Shown one piece after another: positions 28,401-36,430 of a stretch of 48,480 bases of DNA. The stretch lies in NCBI GenBank assembly GCA_022425745.1, contig JAKMEW010000137.1:1-48480 (forward strand), given 5' to 3'. Numbering within the stretch: position 1 is the first letter of the stretch; each line of letters begins with the position of its first letter. The translations under genes were made by a program, and so were the position numbers. Origin of the DNA: Rubripirellula sp. GTDB lineage: Bacteria > Planctomycetota > Planctomycetia > Pirellulales > Pirellulaceae. Under the pieces are notes generated by a model. It was not told the DNA's origin. It worked only from the letters and a program-made list of their open reading frames with translations, and did no database searches.

Positions 28401-28729
28401 TTTTCGAGAACACCGTTTGCCTCGAGATCCATCGCGCAGTTCAAGCCAGTTTGACCGCCAAGTGTCGGCAGCAACGCGTCTGGTTTTTCCTTTTCAATGA
28501 TCTTCTCAATCATTTGCCAGGTGAGTGGTTCGATGTAGGTCGCATCGGCCAGACCTGGATCGGTCATGATGGTTGCAGGATTGCTATTGACCAACACAAC
28601 TTCATATCCCTCTTCCCGAAGCGCTTTGCAAGCTTGAGTTCCCGAGTAGTCAAACTCACAGGCTTGCCCGATCACAATCGGACCACTTCCAATAATCAGG
28701 ATTTTCTTGATATCGTCGCGACGTGGCAC
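25478..28729 (-). CDS. carB: Carbamoyl-phosphate synthase large subunit
   Basis: Makes carbamoyl phosphate from bicarbonate, ammonia (from CarA) and two ATP, for arginine and pyrimidines. The 1,083-residue length is normal. The two homologous halves are evident: [18 protein letters not shown] and, after ~550, [18 protein letters not shown]; each has an ATP-grasp domain ([29 protein letters not shown]). The C-terminal MGS-type allosteric domain follows from ~950. GTG start at 28729 with GGAAG about 7 bases upstream. The amidotransferase subunit gene carA is not in the window. It precedes the response regulator gene by 67 bases. Confidence 0.98.
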   Translation of the reverse strand: MPRRDDIKKILIIGSGPIVIGQACEFDYSGTQACKALREEGYEVVLVNSNPATIMTDPGLADATYIEPLTWQMIEKIIEKEKPDALLPTLGGQTGLNCAMDLEANGVLEKHGVEMIGANAAVIAKAEERDQFKEAMEKIGLDVCKGFTVHALDEARVALKEVGLPAVVRPSFTMGGSGSAIAYNRDDFDVLVQSGLDQSPVTEVLIEESIIGWKEYEMEVMRDKDDNVVIICSIENFDPMGVHTGDSITVAPAQTLTDKEYQRMRDASLAVIREIGVETGGSNIQFAIEPATGRMIVIEMNPRVSRSSALASKATGFPIAKIAAKLAIGYRLWELPNDITKQTKACFEPTIDYVVTKIPRFAFEKFPEADATLMTQMKSVGETMAIGRSFRESFQKAMRGLEVGAFGFGSDHRDLWGTDAQPDEDEIRAKLSTPNAERVFYIRYALKAGMSAAEVHAITHIDIWFLDHLVQLVELEDQLRELGSLEAIDEDCMRNVKRNGFSDRQLACITGTTELKVRARRLELGVKPVYKSVDTCAAEFEAYTPYYYSAYELEDELPPRADKKRVMILGGGPNRIGQGIEFDYCCCHASFALRDLGIESVMVNSNPETVSTDYDTSDVLFFEPLTIEDVLNICDAIQPDGVIVQFGGQTPLNLARGLQEAGVPIIGTSVDTIETAEDRERFQKLIDDLGLLQPPSGIARNMDEARREVKAIGFPALVRPSFVLGGRAMEICYDQSQFDRYVAEAFVVADGQPVLIDRFLEDATEVDVDAVSDGEDCVIMGIMEHIEEAGVHSGDSACAIPPFSLTQPVIQQIREATKKLASALGVVGLMNIQFAVKRTDNESLLYVLEVNPRASRTAPFVAKSTGVPVANIATKVMTGIKLEDLGITEEPIPSHVSIKESVFPFRKFAGVDIVLGPEMRSTGEVMGISDKFSTAFAKSQIAAGSVLPESGKVFISLTSRHKDAAKDLGIQLQELGFEILATAGTAARLSEEGVEVTTVKKLAEGHPNLIDYLKNGDVQLIMNTPSGKGARTDEGRIRASAVQHGVPCITTIAAAEAALRAMKATKETPLEVQSLQSRYSQSN

Positions 28730-29075
28730 TTTGGTTCTTCCAGCAAATCAAATGAAAGAGGTATTGAAAATAGCTGGCAGCATTGAATCGGAATGGCAGG
28801 TCTCCCCGTGCAGCCCGAACCACTGCTGCGATATGTACCGATCTGCGGCACACACCAGTAACCTGCAAGAGGCGAATTGGACTCTACAGCCCATCCGAAT
28901 CCACCTTCAGAGTAGGCGGACTTCATGCAAATTGCCGCAGAGGATAACAAAAAAAACGATGTGCGTAGAGCGGATGGGGCACGGATTAACGGAAGAGAAG
29001 AAATTTCCGCACTTTTAGCCGATTATGGTCGCTTTTATCCGCAATGCTGAGCAGCAACCGCAAAGAAAATCAAGA
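28730..29075. other. Intergenic region upstream of carB
   Basis: About 345 bases lie between the carB start and the stop of the upstream endonuclease-type gene on the same strand. The region should hold the carB promoter and leader. An eight-base A run (GATAACAAAAAAAACGATG, near 28950) is the only obvious low-complexity feature. Several short ORFs here (28707-29018 plus, 28656-28950 minus) show no family features. No tRNA or riboswitch recognised. Confidence 0.5.
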
Positions 29076-29966
29076 CTACTGATCGACTGAACCCGTGAAC
29101 CCAACAAGCACACGCACCGGTTGGTGGTCGCTTGCGAACCTACCGGAATCCGTTTTCGGGTCGTCGACCGAGTAATTCAAAATCCCGATTTCCCCTCGAA
29201 CAAAGATATGATCAATACGCCGATCCTTCGCAATTTCTCTAAAACCATTCCAAGTACTATCGGGGCCTGCCGGACTCCGCTGCGAGATCTCTCTCGCGTC
29301 ACTCAAAATCTTAGATTTTGTGATTGCCGCGTACGATGATGTGTCAGGAGAAAAATTGAAATCTCCCATCAATAGGAAAGGTAAATCTTCAGCCAGCCGA
29401 ATCAATTGATCATGAAGAAGAAGACTGCTGTTGTAGCGAGCCATCTCACCTCGATGATCAAAATGCGTGTTGGCCACCAAGAACTTTTTCCCGGAAGCGA
29501 GGAGTTCTAGTTTTAACCAGGTACACGTGCGTGGTAGTGCGGCGTCCCAACCTGCAACACCGACTTGCTCAGGGTTTTCACTCAACCAGAAAGTCCCCTT
29601 GCTGATGAGCTTTATGAGGTCTTTTCGATAGAAAACAACAGCATGCTCACCAGCGTTAACCCCATCGTCACGCCCAACACCATACATTTGGAATTCAGGC
29701 AACCTCGCTTTTAGGTCTTCTAGCTGCGAGTAGGTGACCTCCTGTAAGCCAAATAGATCCAAACCCCGCAGGTACTTAACCACTGCGTCGACTCGCTTAT
29801 CCCACCGATCCTCGCCATCGCCCGCATTCTCGTAACGGATGTTGTAGGTGGCTAAACGAATCGTTTCTTCTGCCTGCGTGGCATGAGGACACGCTAAAAA
29901 TAGCCAAGATAGAACAACAACACTTGATCTGATAGATAAGCAATTCAACACCTGGCAGGCACCCAC
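29076..29966 (-). CDS. Endonuclease/exonuclease/phosphatase family protein, exported
   Basis: A 296-residue protein with an N-terminal hydrophobic signal peptide (SSVVVLSWLFLACPHATQA, cleavage near AEE). The EEP fold residues are present in order: RLATYNIRYEN (Asn), DLFGLQEVTYSQ (metal-binding Glu), LLMGDFNFSPDTSSY (Asp and Asn), RRIDHIFVRG and FASDHQPVRV (catalytic Asp-His). The start is uncertain: GTG 29966 has no strong Shine-Dalgarno and a second GTG lies five codons in. EEP proteins cleave phosphodiesters or phosphomonoesters (DNA, phosphoinositides, sphingomyelin). With a signal peptide this one acts outside the cytoplasm; substrate unknown. It lies 123 bases downstream of the ABC permease gene on the same strand. 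Confidence 0.88.
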   Translation of the reverse strand: MGACQVLNCLSIRSSVVVLSWLFLACPHATQAEETIRLATYNIRYENAGDGEDRWDKRVDAVVKYLRGLDLFGLQEVTYSQLEDLKARLPEFQMYGVGRDDGVNAGEHAVVFYRKDLIKLISKGTFWLSENPEQVGVAGWDAALPRTCTWLKLELLASGKKFLVANTHFDHRGEMARYNSSLLLHDQLIRLAEDLPFLLMGDFNFSPDTSSYAAITKSKILSDAREISQRSPAGPDSTWNGFREIAKDRRIDHIFVRGEIGILNYSVDDPKTDSGRFASDHQPVRVLVGFTGSVDQ

Positions 29967-30089
29967 TCAGTCGGAAAGTCAAAAAACAGACACTTGCGAA
30001 TTCTAAATCTCTTGATTCATGTGCCTGCTGAGCACAATTCATTTGTTGGCGAGCAGCAACTTCCAACTAATCGCTGATCATCCAGCCGA

Positions 30090-31421
30090 TTACTCGTGTC
30101 TTAAAGCTTCAATTGGATTCATTTTGGCTGCTCGGATTGCTGGGTATAGCCCACTCACCAACCCTACTCCAACAGCAATTGCAACAGCCAGCGGAATCGT
30201 CCAGTAAACGACCGAAGGCTCAGCCTCGCGAATCGCTGCGGGCAAGGCATTGAACTTCTCTTCCATCGTATTACGGACAAACCAAATCATCGTTCTATAC
30301 GCGGGAATACTCAACAAACCCACTACGATACCGAGCATCGCCCCAGCAAAACTCAAGACGATGGTTTCCACCAGGAACTGTCGAGTGATGTCACCCTGCT
30401 TGGCACCCAAAGCACGTCGGATACCAATTTCACGAGTTCTTTCGGTGACACTTGCGAGCATAATATTCATGATGCCAATGCCGCCGACCACCAGCGAGAT
30501 GCATGCAATCAAGATTCCGATACCTAGGAACATCAGCTTCATATTCCTAGCTTGCTCAAGTAATTCGAGGGGTACGACTACAGCTGTATCGCTTAGAGCA
30601 TCATGCTTCGGCGCGAGGATGTCCTCAATCAAGGCAGCGGATGTCCGAACCTGCTCTTGGCTGTTGGCTTGCAGCGTGATTTGGTTCAACTCCATGATTT
30701 CTGCTTGGAACTGACCACTCCTACGAGTCACGATTGTGTCTCCAATTCGTTTTCTCAGAGTCCGAATTGGAATGTATATATCAGTGGAAAAGTCCTGAGA
30801 ATCCAGAGAGCCGCCGATGGCAGCTGATGGATTTCGGTGCTCCACAACGCCAACAACCTTATATTTGTCTGTATGTTCAGGGACGGTTACCCGCTTACCG
30901 AGTGGCTCCTCAAAGGGAAATAGGCGTTCAGCAACGCCCGCAGATAAAACACATACCGTATCCGCTTTTAACTCATCAACGTCGGTGAGGAAACGCCCAC
31001 CACTGGGACGAATCTTTAAATGATTCACATCGGCGTATAGCGGGGTACAGCCCACGAGTCGCCCATCCACCATGCGATCTCGGTAGGTGAACTGGCGTCT
31101 TATTTCTCTGATAGGGATAGCGGTTTCAATGGTTGGTACATTCGCCAATATCTGTTCGAGGTCACTTCGGAGCAAACCGTACTTAGATGCCCCCATTCCG
31201 GTTAGCTTGTCTTCAGTGGGCTTCTGACTACGAACAATAATCGTCGTGGATCCAAGCGACTCAATCTGCTTTTGAACTTGATCACTCGCGCCTTGACTAA
31301 TCGCAGTGAGGACAATCACGGCCCACACACCAATCATGATGCCGAGCATTGTGAGTCCGGTGCGTAATGGATGGAGAGCGAGGCTCTTCGTTCCGAGCTT
31401 CCAAGTTCTAAGCCAAAGCAT
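30090..31421 (-). CDS. MacB-like ABC transporter permease
   Basis: The 443-residue protein has the MacB/FtsX layout: N-terminal helix (HPLRTGLTMLGIMIGVWAVIVLTAIS), a large periplasmic MacB_PCD region (~50-300), then an FtsX domain with three helices (FLGIGILIACISLVVGGIGIMNIMLASVTERTREIGIRRALGA). It should form a dimer, coupling ATP hydrolysis to movement of a periplasmic substrate by mechanotransmission. It is 20 bases downstream of its ATPase gene and ends an operon of adaptor, ATPase and permease. An outer-membrane TolC-like partner is not in the window. Cargo unknown (peptides, lipoproteins or antibiotics in known relatives). Confidence 0.93.
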   Translation of the reverse strand: MLWLRTWKLGTKSLALHPLRTGLTMLGIMIGVWAVIVLTAISQGASDQVQKQIESLGSTTIIVRSQKPTEDKLTGMGASKYGLLRSDLEQILANVPTIETAIPIREIRRQFTYRDRMVDGRLVGCTPLYADVNHLKIRPSGGRFLTDVDELKADTVCVLSAGVAERLFPFEEPLGKRVTVPEHTDKYKVVGVVEHRNPSAAIGGSLDSQDFSTDIYIPIRTLRKRIGDTIVTRRSGQFQAEIMELNQITLQANSQEQVRTSAALIEDILAPKHDALSDTAVVVPLELLEQARNMKLMFLGIGILIACISLVVGGIGIMNIMLASVTERTREIGIRRALGAKQGDITRQFLVETIVLSFAGAMLGIVVGLLSIPAYRTMIWFVRNTMEEKFNALPAAIREAEPSVVYWTIPLAVAIAVGVGLVSGLYPAIRAAKMNPIEALRHE

Positions 31422-31441
31422 GAGTGACCTTAACGATAAAC

Positions 31442-32248
31442 CTATTGCCTTTTCAGGAGTTCCTCGACAGCAGCCCGCTGAGCGTCTCTGGCTGCTGACC
31501 GTTTTTCCTCTGATATCACCTCATCGGTGTGGAGCATGCCGTCCTTAAGACGCACCACTCTCTTTGCTCGTTCCGCAACATCATCTTCGTGAGTCACAAG
31601 AATAATGGTGCGTCCTTCCTCATTTAGCTCGTCAAAGAGTGCAAGAATTTCGTCGGTTGTCACCGAATCCAAGTTTCCCGTCGACTCGTCGGCGAGAACG
31701 AACAACGGATCGTTAACCAAGCTACGAGCGATTGCAACTCGCTGTTGCTGTCCACCAGAGAGTTGTGAAGGACGATGGTCGAGCCGATCCTTGAGTCCAA
31801 CTCGCTCAGCAAGGCGAATCGCACGCTCCCGTTCTGCAGCGCCCAGCTTTCCTTGGTAGTACAACGGAACCTGAATGTTTTCAACAACACTTAGCTGCTG
31901 AATGAGGTTGTACGATTGAAATACAAAACCGATGCGTTGACTTCGTATGTCCGCTAATTGGTCGTCTGTCATTTGGGCAATGTCGTCATCACCTAGGAAC
32001 AAACTTCCACTCGTCGGCTTATCCAAGCAACCGAGCAGATTGAGAAGCGTACTCTTACCACTCCCAGATGGTCCCATGATCGCGACATAGTCCCCCTCAG
32101 GAACATCGAATGAGACACCCCGCAGCGCACGCACGGTCTCACTTTTGAGGACGTATTCCTTGGTAAGGTTTTTTATGGACGTTGCTAAACGTCCTCTACC
32201 TTTCAAACCGTTGACAATGCCAGAAGAATTCGGACTCTCGATACTCAT
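31442..32248 (-). CDS. ABC transporter ATP-binding protein, MacB/LolD type
   Basis: The 268-residue ATPase contains Walker A GPSGSGKST (~59-67), Q-loop FVFQSYNLIQQLSVVENI, signature LSGGQQQRVAIARSL, Walker B PLFVLADESTGNLDS and switch LVTHEDDV. The sequence type belongs to the MacB/LolD/FtsE group, which drives extraction or export. Its start ATG overlaps the adaptor gene stop in an ATGA, so translation is coupled. An N-terminal extension of ~20 residues precedes the domain. Membrane-associated through the permease encoded next. Confidence 0.95.
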   Translation of the reverse strand: MSIESPNSSGIVNGLKGRGRLATSIKNLTKEYVLKSETVRALRGVSFDVPEGDYVAIMGPSGSGKSTLLNLLGCLDKPTSGSLFLGDDDIAQMTDDQLADIRSQRIGFVFQSYNLIQQLSVVENIQVPLYYQGKLGAAERERAIRLAERVGLKDRLDHRPSQLSGGQQQRVAIARSLVNDPLFVLADESTGNLDSVTTDEILALFDELNEEGRTIILVTHEDDVAERAKRVVRLKDGMLHTDEVISEEKRSAARDAQRAAVEELLKRQ

Positions 32249-34068
32249 GGACGACCTCCGCCGCCACCCATTCGCGCCTGAAACGACTTTGTCAACTCTT
32301 CTTTTGTAACTTCACCGTCTCCGTTTGCATCTGCAGCCTTAACCCCGTCTTTGAATTGGCTGTCAATCGCTTCAATTTCGGCTGAAGAAAGCTTTCCGTC
32401 ACCATCGGTGTCATTGCGTTGCATGCTCATGTTAACGATCGTGGATAGATCTGGCCGACCACCTCCACCAGCACCACCACGAGGTGCACCAGAGCCGCCA
32501 CCTGGAGGCCTCTGGCCACCAAATCCACCTCGACCACCGGTATCTGAACCCGCTGAAGGGGGCGATCCGCCACCTCCGCCCTGAGTACCTGCCCCAGTAT
32601 CCCGGGAAATATCGCGCATCGCACTATTATCTTCTGTGGCCAACTCGGGGAGGTCCATGAGATCGAGATGATCCCTCAGGTTCAGGATAACAGCGTCGCC
32701 GTCATCCAAGCCAGATGCAATCGCCGCCATCTGATCATTTGTTGCTTGGACCTCGACCACAGCGGTTTCAAAGGTCGCGTCACCTCGACGAACGAGCGTG
32801 TAAAAATCTTCTCCATGCTCATACAGGGCCTGAATCGGAACCTGAAGGGCATCGGGTAGTTGCTCTACAAATATCTGCGCTTCTGCCGTCATTCCGGTGC
32901 GAATATTTTCTGGCGGGTCAATGATCTCAACGATCGTCGCATACTCTTTAACCGAAGAGCTCATCCAACTTCCTGGCTCAGCGTAACGATTGACTTTTTT
33001 GACCCGCCCTACCAGCTTCAGACCTGGGATTGCATCGACAGTGATTTTGGCGGGCATCCCTTCTCGGATGAGCGTTACTCGAGACTCATTGATCTTGCAG
33101 CTGACCTGCATCAATGTTGGATCTGGAAGCCGAATCAATTCCTGACGCTCACGAACAGTCGCTCCCGCCTCAACCACAAATTCGGCATTGCCTCCACGAC
33201 TACTGTATCGGTTAGCATGAACCACAACGCCGTCGGATGGAGCGTAAAGAATACATTTCTTGATCTGTAGAGCGATGTCCTCATATTCGGCCTGCTCTTC
33301 GAGCAATTCACTTTCTGCTGCTGATCGGGACGCAGTTGCCGCTTCGATGTCACTGTCATACTGAACCAACATCTTCTGCTTTGTAAGGTTTTGGAGAACC
33401 GAAAGTTGTGCATCCGCGATATCAAGCTTGTTCTGAGCGTTAGCGACAGCGTAACGATCCGCTTCGAGCTGTAGCGATTTCACAAGTCCCTTGGCCACGA
33501 GACGTTCACTGCTCTCAATTGCTAACTTAGCTTTTCTCAAATCTTGCTCAGCGGTCGCTTTACTCGCAAGAATTTGCTTTTCGGCGGTCTTATACTCTCC
33601 ATCAATATATTCTTTCCGAGCAATAACCGCCTGCTCAAGCTGAGCCTTCGCGGTTGCCAACCTCGCCTCAGCTGTGATCACAGCAATTTTTTGCTCTTTC
33701 TCCCTCGTCTCGAGCTCCGATGAATCGAGCTCAACCAGCTTGTCGCCTTTTTTGACCCGAGTACCCTCGTCAACGACCCAAAGAATGGCTACCCCGCTAC
33801 CTCCACGTGACTTTACCTCACAGGTCACAACCTGATTACTGCTGCTCTCGACCTCTCCTTGCTCGAGAACGATATGGTCAAAAAAACCTCTCCAGGCAAT
33901 ATCTTGGATTAGCATGGCAGTATCGATGCGACCTTGATCTGCATAGAAAACCCGATACCCAGCAGCCGCTGATACACCCACCAAAAGTAGGCAAATCAAC
34001 ACCACAAGCCCCGCTCCACCGCGTCGTCCTAAACTAGCTTTCAGTCGTCGATTCTGTATTTTTCTCAT
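32245..34068 (-). CDS. MacA/HlyD-like periplasmic adaptor with C-terminal EF-hand pair
   Basis: The 607-residue protein starts with a membrane anchor (GLVVLICLLLVGVSAAAGY, ~20-40), followed by half of a lipoyl/barrel-sandwich motif, a coiled-coil hairpin (~120-270, rich in Glu/Ala/Gln), the second half-motif and a beta-barrel domain ending near 490. The tail is odd: a Gly/Pro-rich linker (~505-555) leads to two EF-hand-type calcium loops, DTDGDGKLSSAE and DANGDGEVTKEE. Known MacA adaptors end after the membrane-proximal domain. It should link the ABC permease to an outer-membrane channel; the EF-hands suggest a calcium-responsive or calcium-stabilised tail. First gene of the operon, with ATGA overlap to the ATPase. 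Confidence 0.9.
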   Translation of the reverse strand: MRKIQNRRLKASLGRRGGAGLVVLICLLLVGVSAAAGYRVFYADQGRIDTAMLIQDIAWRGFFDHIVLEQGEVESSSNQVVTCEVKSRGGSGVAILWVVDEGTRVKKGDKLVELDSSELETREKEQKIAVITAEARLATAKAQLEQAVIARKEYIDGEYKTAEKQILASKATAEQDLRKAKLAIESSERLVAKGLVKSLQLEADRYAVANAQNKLDIADAQLSVLQNLTKQKMLVQYDSDIEAATASRSAAESELLEEQAEYEDIALQIKKCILYAPSDGVVVHANRYSSRGGNAEFVVEAGATVRERQELIRLPDPTLMQVSCKINESRVTLIREGMPAKITVDAIPGLKLVGRVKKVNRYAEPGSWMSSSVKEYATIVEIIDPPENIRTGMTAEAQIFVEQLPDALQVPIQALYEHGEDFYTLVRRGDATFETAVVEVQATNDQMAAIASGLDDGDAVILNLRDHLDLMDLPELATEDNSAMRDISRDTGAGTQGGGGGSPPSAGSDTGGRGGFGGQRPPGGGSGAPRGGAGGGGRPDLSTIVNMSMQRNDTDGDGKLSSAEIEAIDSQFKDGVKAADANGDGEVTKEELTKSFQARMGGGGGRP

Positions 34069-34238
34069 CTAATCCCAGCAGGAAAGGGTTCCAAAGGGTT
34101 TGGGGAAGCAAACCGAGAATTCTAATCTGTAAAACTCTTATTGGGCGAAAAAGTTCCGAATATCGAGCACTTCAAACCTTCTTTGGAGAACATTTCACGG
34201 CTTTGCGTTTACTGGCCGACGCCCTTATGAGGTTCCGT

Positions 34239-35639
34239 TTACCCAAAAAAACAATCCTCCGTAATCGTTTTACCTGGAACCACCTTGTTGCCTAGCTCCA
34301 ACGAATCCAATGCAAAATGCGGGCTGATCTCCACTTTGACCCCATCGGAGACCACAACCCCCGCCTCTGCTAACCAGCTGCGATGCAAATCACACATCGC
34401 CACTTGGGCCAATTCGGCGGTGTCGGTTTCGGCACCTGCGGCATTTTTAACCGGCGCGAAGGAATCACGTGGATCCGACTCAACGACAGACGCATGCTTA
34501 GCGTGTGGCAAGAGATCGAAGATGAACCGCTCGAATTTGACTGCATTCGGCGTCGCGGGCTCAACCAAACGACCACGGCTGTCAAGGCAAGATACTTTCT
34601 TAATCGCACGGTGATATGGAAGCGTATCTGCTCTCAAAAGAGATTGCTTGAGGAAACTCAATTCAAACCAGTGGACCGCAATATTACCGGCCCAAAGGCG
34701 GAGTTGACCATCATCACCTTTTTGAAATGCCAGCTCGTCGGGAAGATCACTGTACTCAACAATATGCACCTCATCTCCGATGCGCACGACGTTCCCAACC
34801 CTCTCCAGGGGGTGCCTTTTTTTGACCACTTGAGTCGTCATTTCACTCTTGGATATTAGATGATGACCCAAAAATGCAGGGTCGCATAATTGCGCGAGCG
34901 GGTTATCGACCTGAATATATGCAAGATGCTTTACACCTCGCCTTTCGGCATCATCGAGGCAGCCGTTTTGTTGCAACGCTGCTAAAGTCCCTCCATGCCC
35001 GTCGGGGCTGAGCGCAAGCGAACTTGGGGACGCCAACAAGCACCTACCGGTTGCGACATCAACCGCCGGCATCGTTCCTTGCTTGAAAATTGTTACAAGG
35101 TCATTTGGTAAACCAAAAAAACGATTGGCTTCAAAATAATCCTTGGTTTCACGATGCGTTGCATCACTCGTCATCAGGTAAAGAGGAATGGATACACCGA
35201 ATCTCTGACCGGTCGCCTTAATTCGATCGATAAAAATTTGAAATAGCGTCCGGCTCGAAACTGGCCCGATAGGATACATCCCCTTGGGATGCTCGAACCC
35301 CAACCTTGTTCCTTGACCTCCCGCAACCATCACCACTGCCACGGTGCCAGCCTTGATTGCTGATGTGCCTGCTTCAATGGCTTCCGCTACCGTCCAATCA
35401 GCATCTGCGTCATCACTTCGGAATGCACGTGGTGGCTCAAGCTCTTCGAAATCAATCTTATTTTTTATATCGCTTACGCCACCCGCGGCGAGGTTTGCCA
35501 CGAGATCCCAATCAATCGCTTGCAATTGCCCGAGCAAACCAGCCTGCTCGCTATCTTTTAGTTCATCCCAATACTGCAACAGATGCAGTTGATCACTTCG
35601 CTTCAATTTATCGCGAAGTGAATTTGGCAAAGTAATCAT
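34239..35639 (-). CDS. UDP-sugar pyrophosphorylase, UAP1-like (UDP-HexNAc pyrophosphorylase family)
   Basis: The 466-residue protein has the uridylyltransferase nucleotide motif VMVAGGQGTRLGFEHPKGMYP (~103-123) and a C-terminal region FERFIFDLLPHAKHASVVES...RDSFAPVKNA, close to the eukaryotic UAP1 pattern (F-FD...R-EFSPLKNA). The probable reaction is UTP plus N-acetylhexosamine-1-phosphate to UDP-HexNAc and pyrophosphate, a peptidoglycan/LPS/glycan precursor step; a UDP-glucose role is also possible. No signal peptide. Bacteria usually use GlmU, so this eukaryote-like enzyme is of interest. It is upstream of the adaptor gene with a 170-base gap and 55 bases downstream of the lipoate-ligase family gene, same strand. 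Confidence 0.88.
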   Translation of the reverse strand: MITLPNSLRDKLKRSDQLHLLQYWDELKDSEQAGLLGQLQAIDWDLVANLAAGGVSDIKNKIDFEELEPPRAFRSDDADADWTVAEAIEAGTSAIKAGTVAVVMVAGGQGTRLGFEHPKGMYPIGPVSSRTLFQIFIDRIKATGQRFGVSIPLYLMTSDATHRETKDYFEANRFFGLPNDLVTIFKQGTMPAVDVATGRCLLASPSSLALSPDGHGGTLAALQQNGCLDDAERRGVKHLAYIQVDNPLAQLCDPAFLGHHLISKSEMTTQVVKKRHPLERVGNVVRIGDEVHIVEYSDLPDELAFQKGDDGQLRLWAGNIAVHWFELSFLKQSLLRADTLPYHRAIKKVSCLDSRGRLVEPATPNAVKFERFIFDLLPHAKHASVVESDPRDSFAPVKNAAGAETDTAELAQVAMCDLHRSWLAEAGVVVSDGVKVEISPHFALDSLELGNKVVPGKTITEDCFFG

Positions 35640-35694
35640 TGGCTCAGCCTATTCGGTCGTTGAACGCAAACGCGAACACGCAATAAATACTTGA

Positions 35695-36414
35695 CTAATG
35701 CCGTTTATGCCAACTGTCACGATCGTAACGATCGCATCGAATCTGATGCATTCGTGATTGATAGTCTGTTGAATCAACGGACTCCGTAGCATCAAACTGA
35801 AGTCTTAGGCTTTTTCCAAAACCAAGCGGGTCGACAGGCACATTAGTCACGAAATCAAAGTGATCCCGTCCTTGCCTGTATTCGGGTTGGCGAGGCGCGA
35901 ACTTGAGACATCGATGAAGAAAGCGAAGATCAAAGTTGTAGAGGATCGTTCCGTGATACAAGAGATGATCTCGATGCACCCTTAGGCTATTTCCTGAACA
36001 CTTTCTCCCGTTCCAAGCCAAGTCGCATATCCCACATAACTGAACATTCGGCACATACTCCTGGAGTGCGCTCAATACTCGCGACATAACGTATTGGTGA
36101 GCGTAATCAATCTTCCGCAAGGCAGGGTTTTGGATCGTGCTCAAAACGATGCTGTACATCAAACAACCGGGGCCACCAACCACGCTTGCGCCACCACTGC
36201 ATCGACGCAAAACGTCCACACCAGCTCGCTCACAAAAGGCGAGATCAATCTCAACTTCCAAACGCGTTGATCGACCGGCGACGACAGTTGGAGATTCAAA
36301 CTCCCAAACCCTCAATGCTTCACCTTGATTCGCTTCCTCTGCAGACATCAGCATTGCTTCATCAAACGCTAACTGGTCGCGCGCATCCAAACCCACAGCA
36401 TTGATGAACTTCAT
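35695..36414 (-). CDS. Lipoate-protein ligase A family protein (BPL/LPL fold)
   Basis: ATG 36414 is preferred; the ORF-track start at 36438 is a TTG that would overlap the upstream gene stop. The 239-residue protein shows the LplA/LipM fold: ALRVWEFESPTVVAGRS, the RRxxGG region VLRRCSGGASVVGGPG (~69-83), and the catalytic-Lys region DLAWNGRKCSGNSLRV (Lys138) followed by LLYHGTILYNFDL. There is no C-terminal accessory domain, as in octanoyl/lipoyl transferases or single-domain ligases. It would attach lipoate or octanoate to an acceptor such as GcvH or E2. Two GcvH-type acceptor features occur later in the window (see GcvH-like gene). Whether it is a ligase or amidotransferase is not decided. 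Confidence 0.85.
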   Translation of the reverse strand: MKFINAVGLDARDQLAFDEAMLMSAEEANQGEALRVWEFESPTVVAGRSTRLEVEIDLAFCERAGVDVLRRCSGGASVVGGPGCLMYSIVLSTIQNPALRKIDYAHQYVMSRVLSALQEYVPNVQLCGICDLAWNGRKCSGNSLRVHRDHLLYHGTILYNFDLRFLHRCLKFAPRQPEYRQGRDHFDFVTNVPVDPLGFGKSLRLQFDATESVDSTDYQSRMHQIRCDRYDRDSWHKRH

Positions 36415-36430
36415 GAGGCGACCCCAACGG

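Noticed and set aside
28724-28740. TGGCAC-N5-TTCTT resembling a sigma-54 promoter
   Set aside because: It is inside the carB start on the wrong strand and mismatches the TTGC element.
28707-29018. 103-residue plus-strand ORF upstream of carB
   Set aside because: No ribosome binding site or family features; it overlaps the carB start region antisense.
32351-32584. Pro-rich 77-residue plus-strand ORF
   Set aside because: It is the antisense reading of the adaptor's Gly-rich linker, which explains the proline run.
34383-34859. 158-residue plus-strand ORF
   Set aside because: Antisense to the UAP1-like gene with no recognisable domain.
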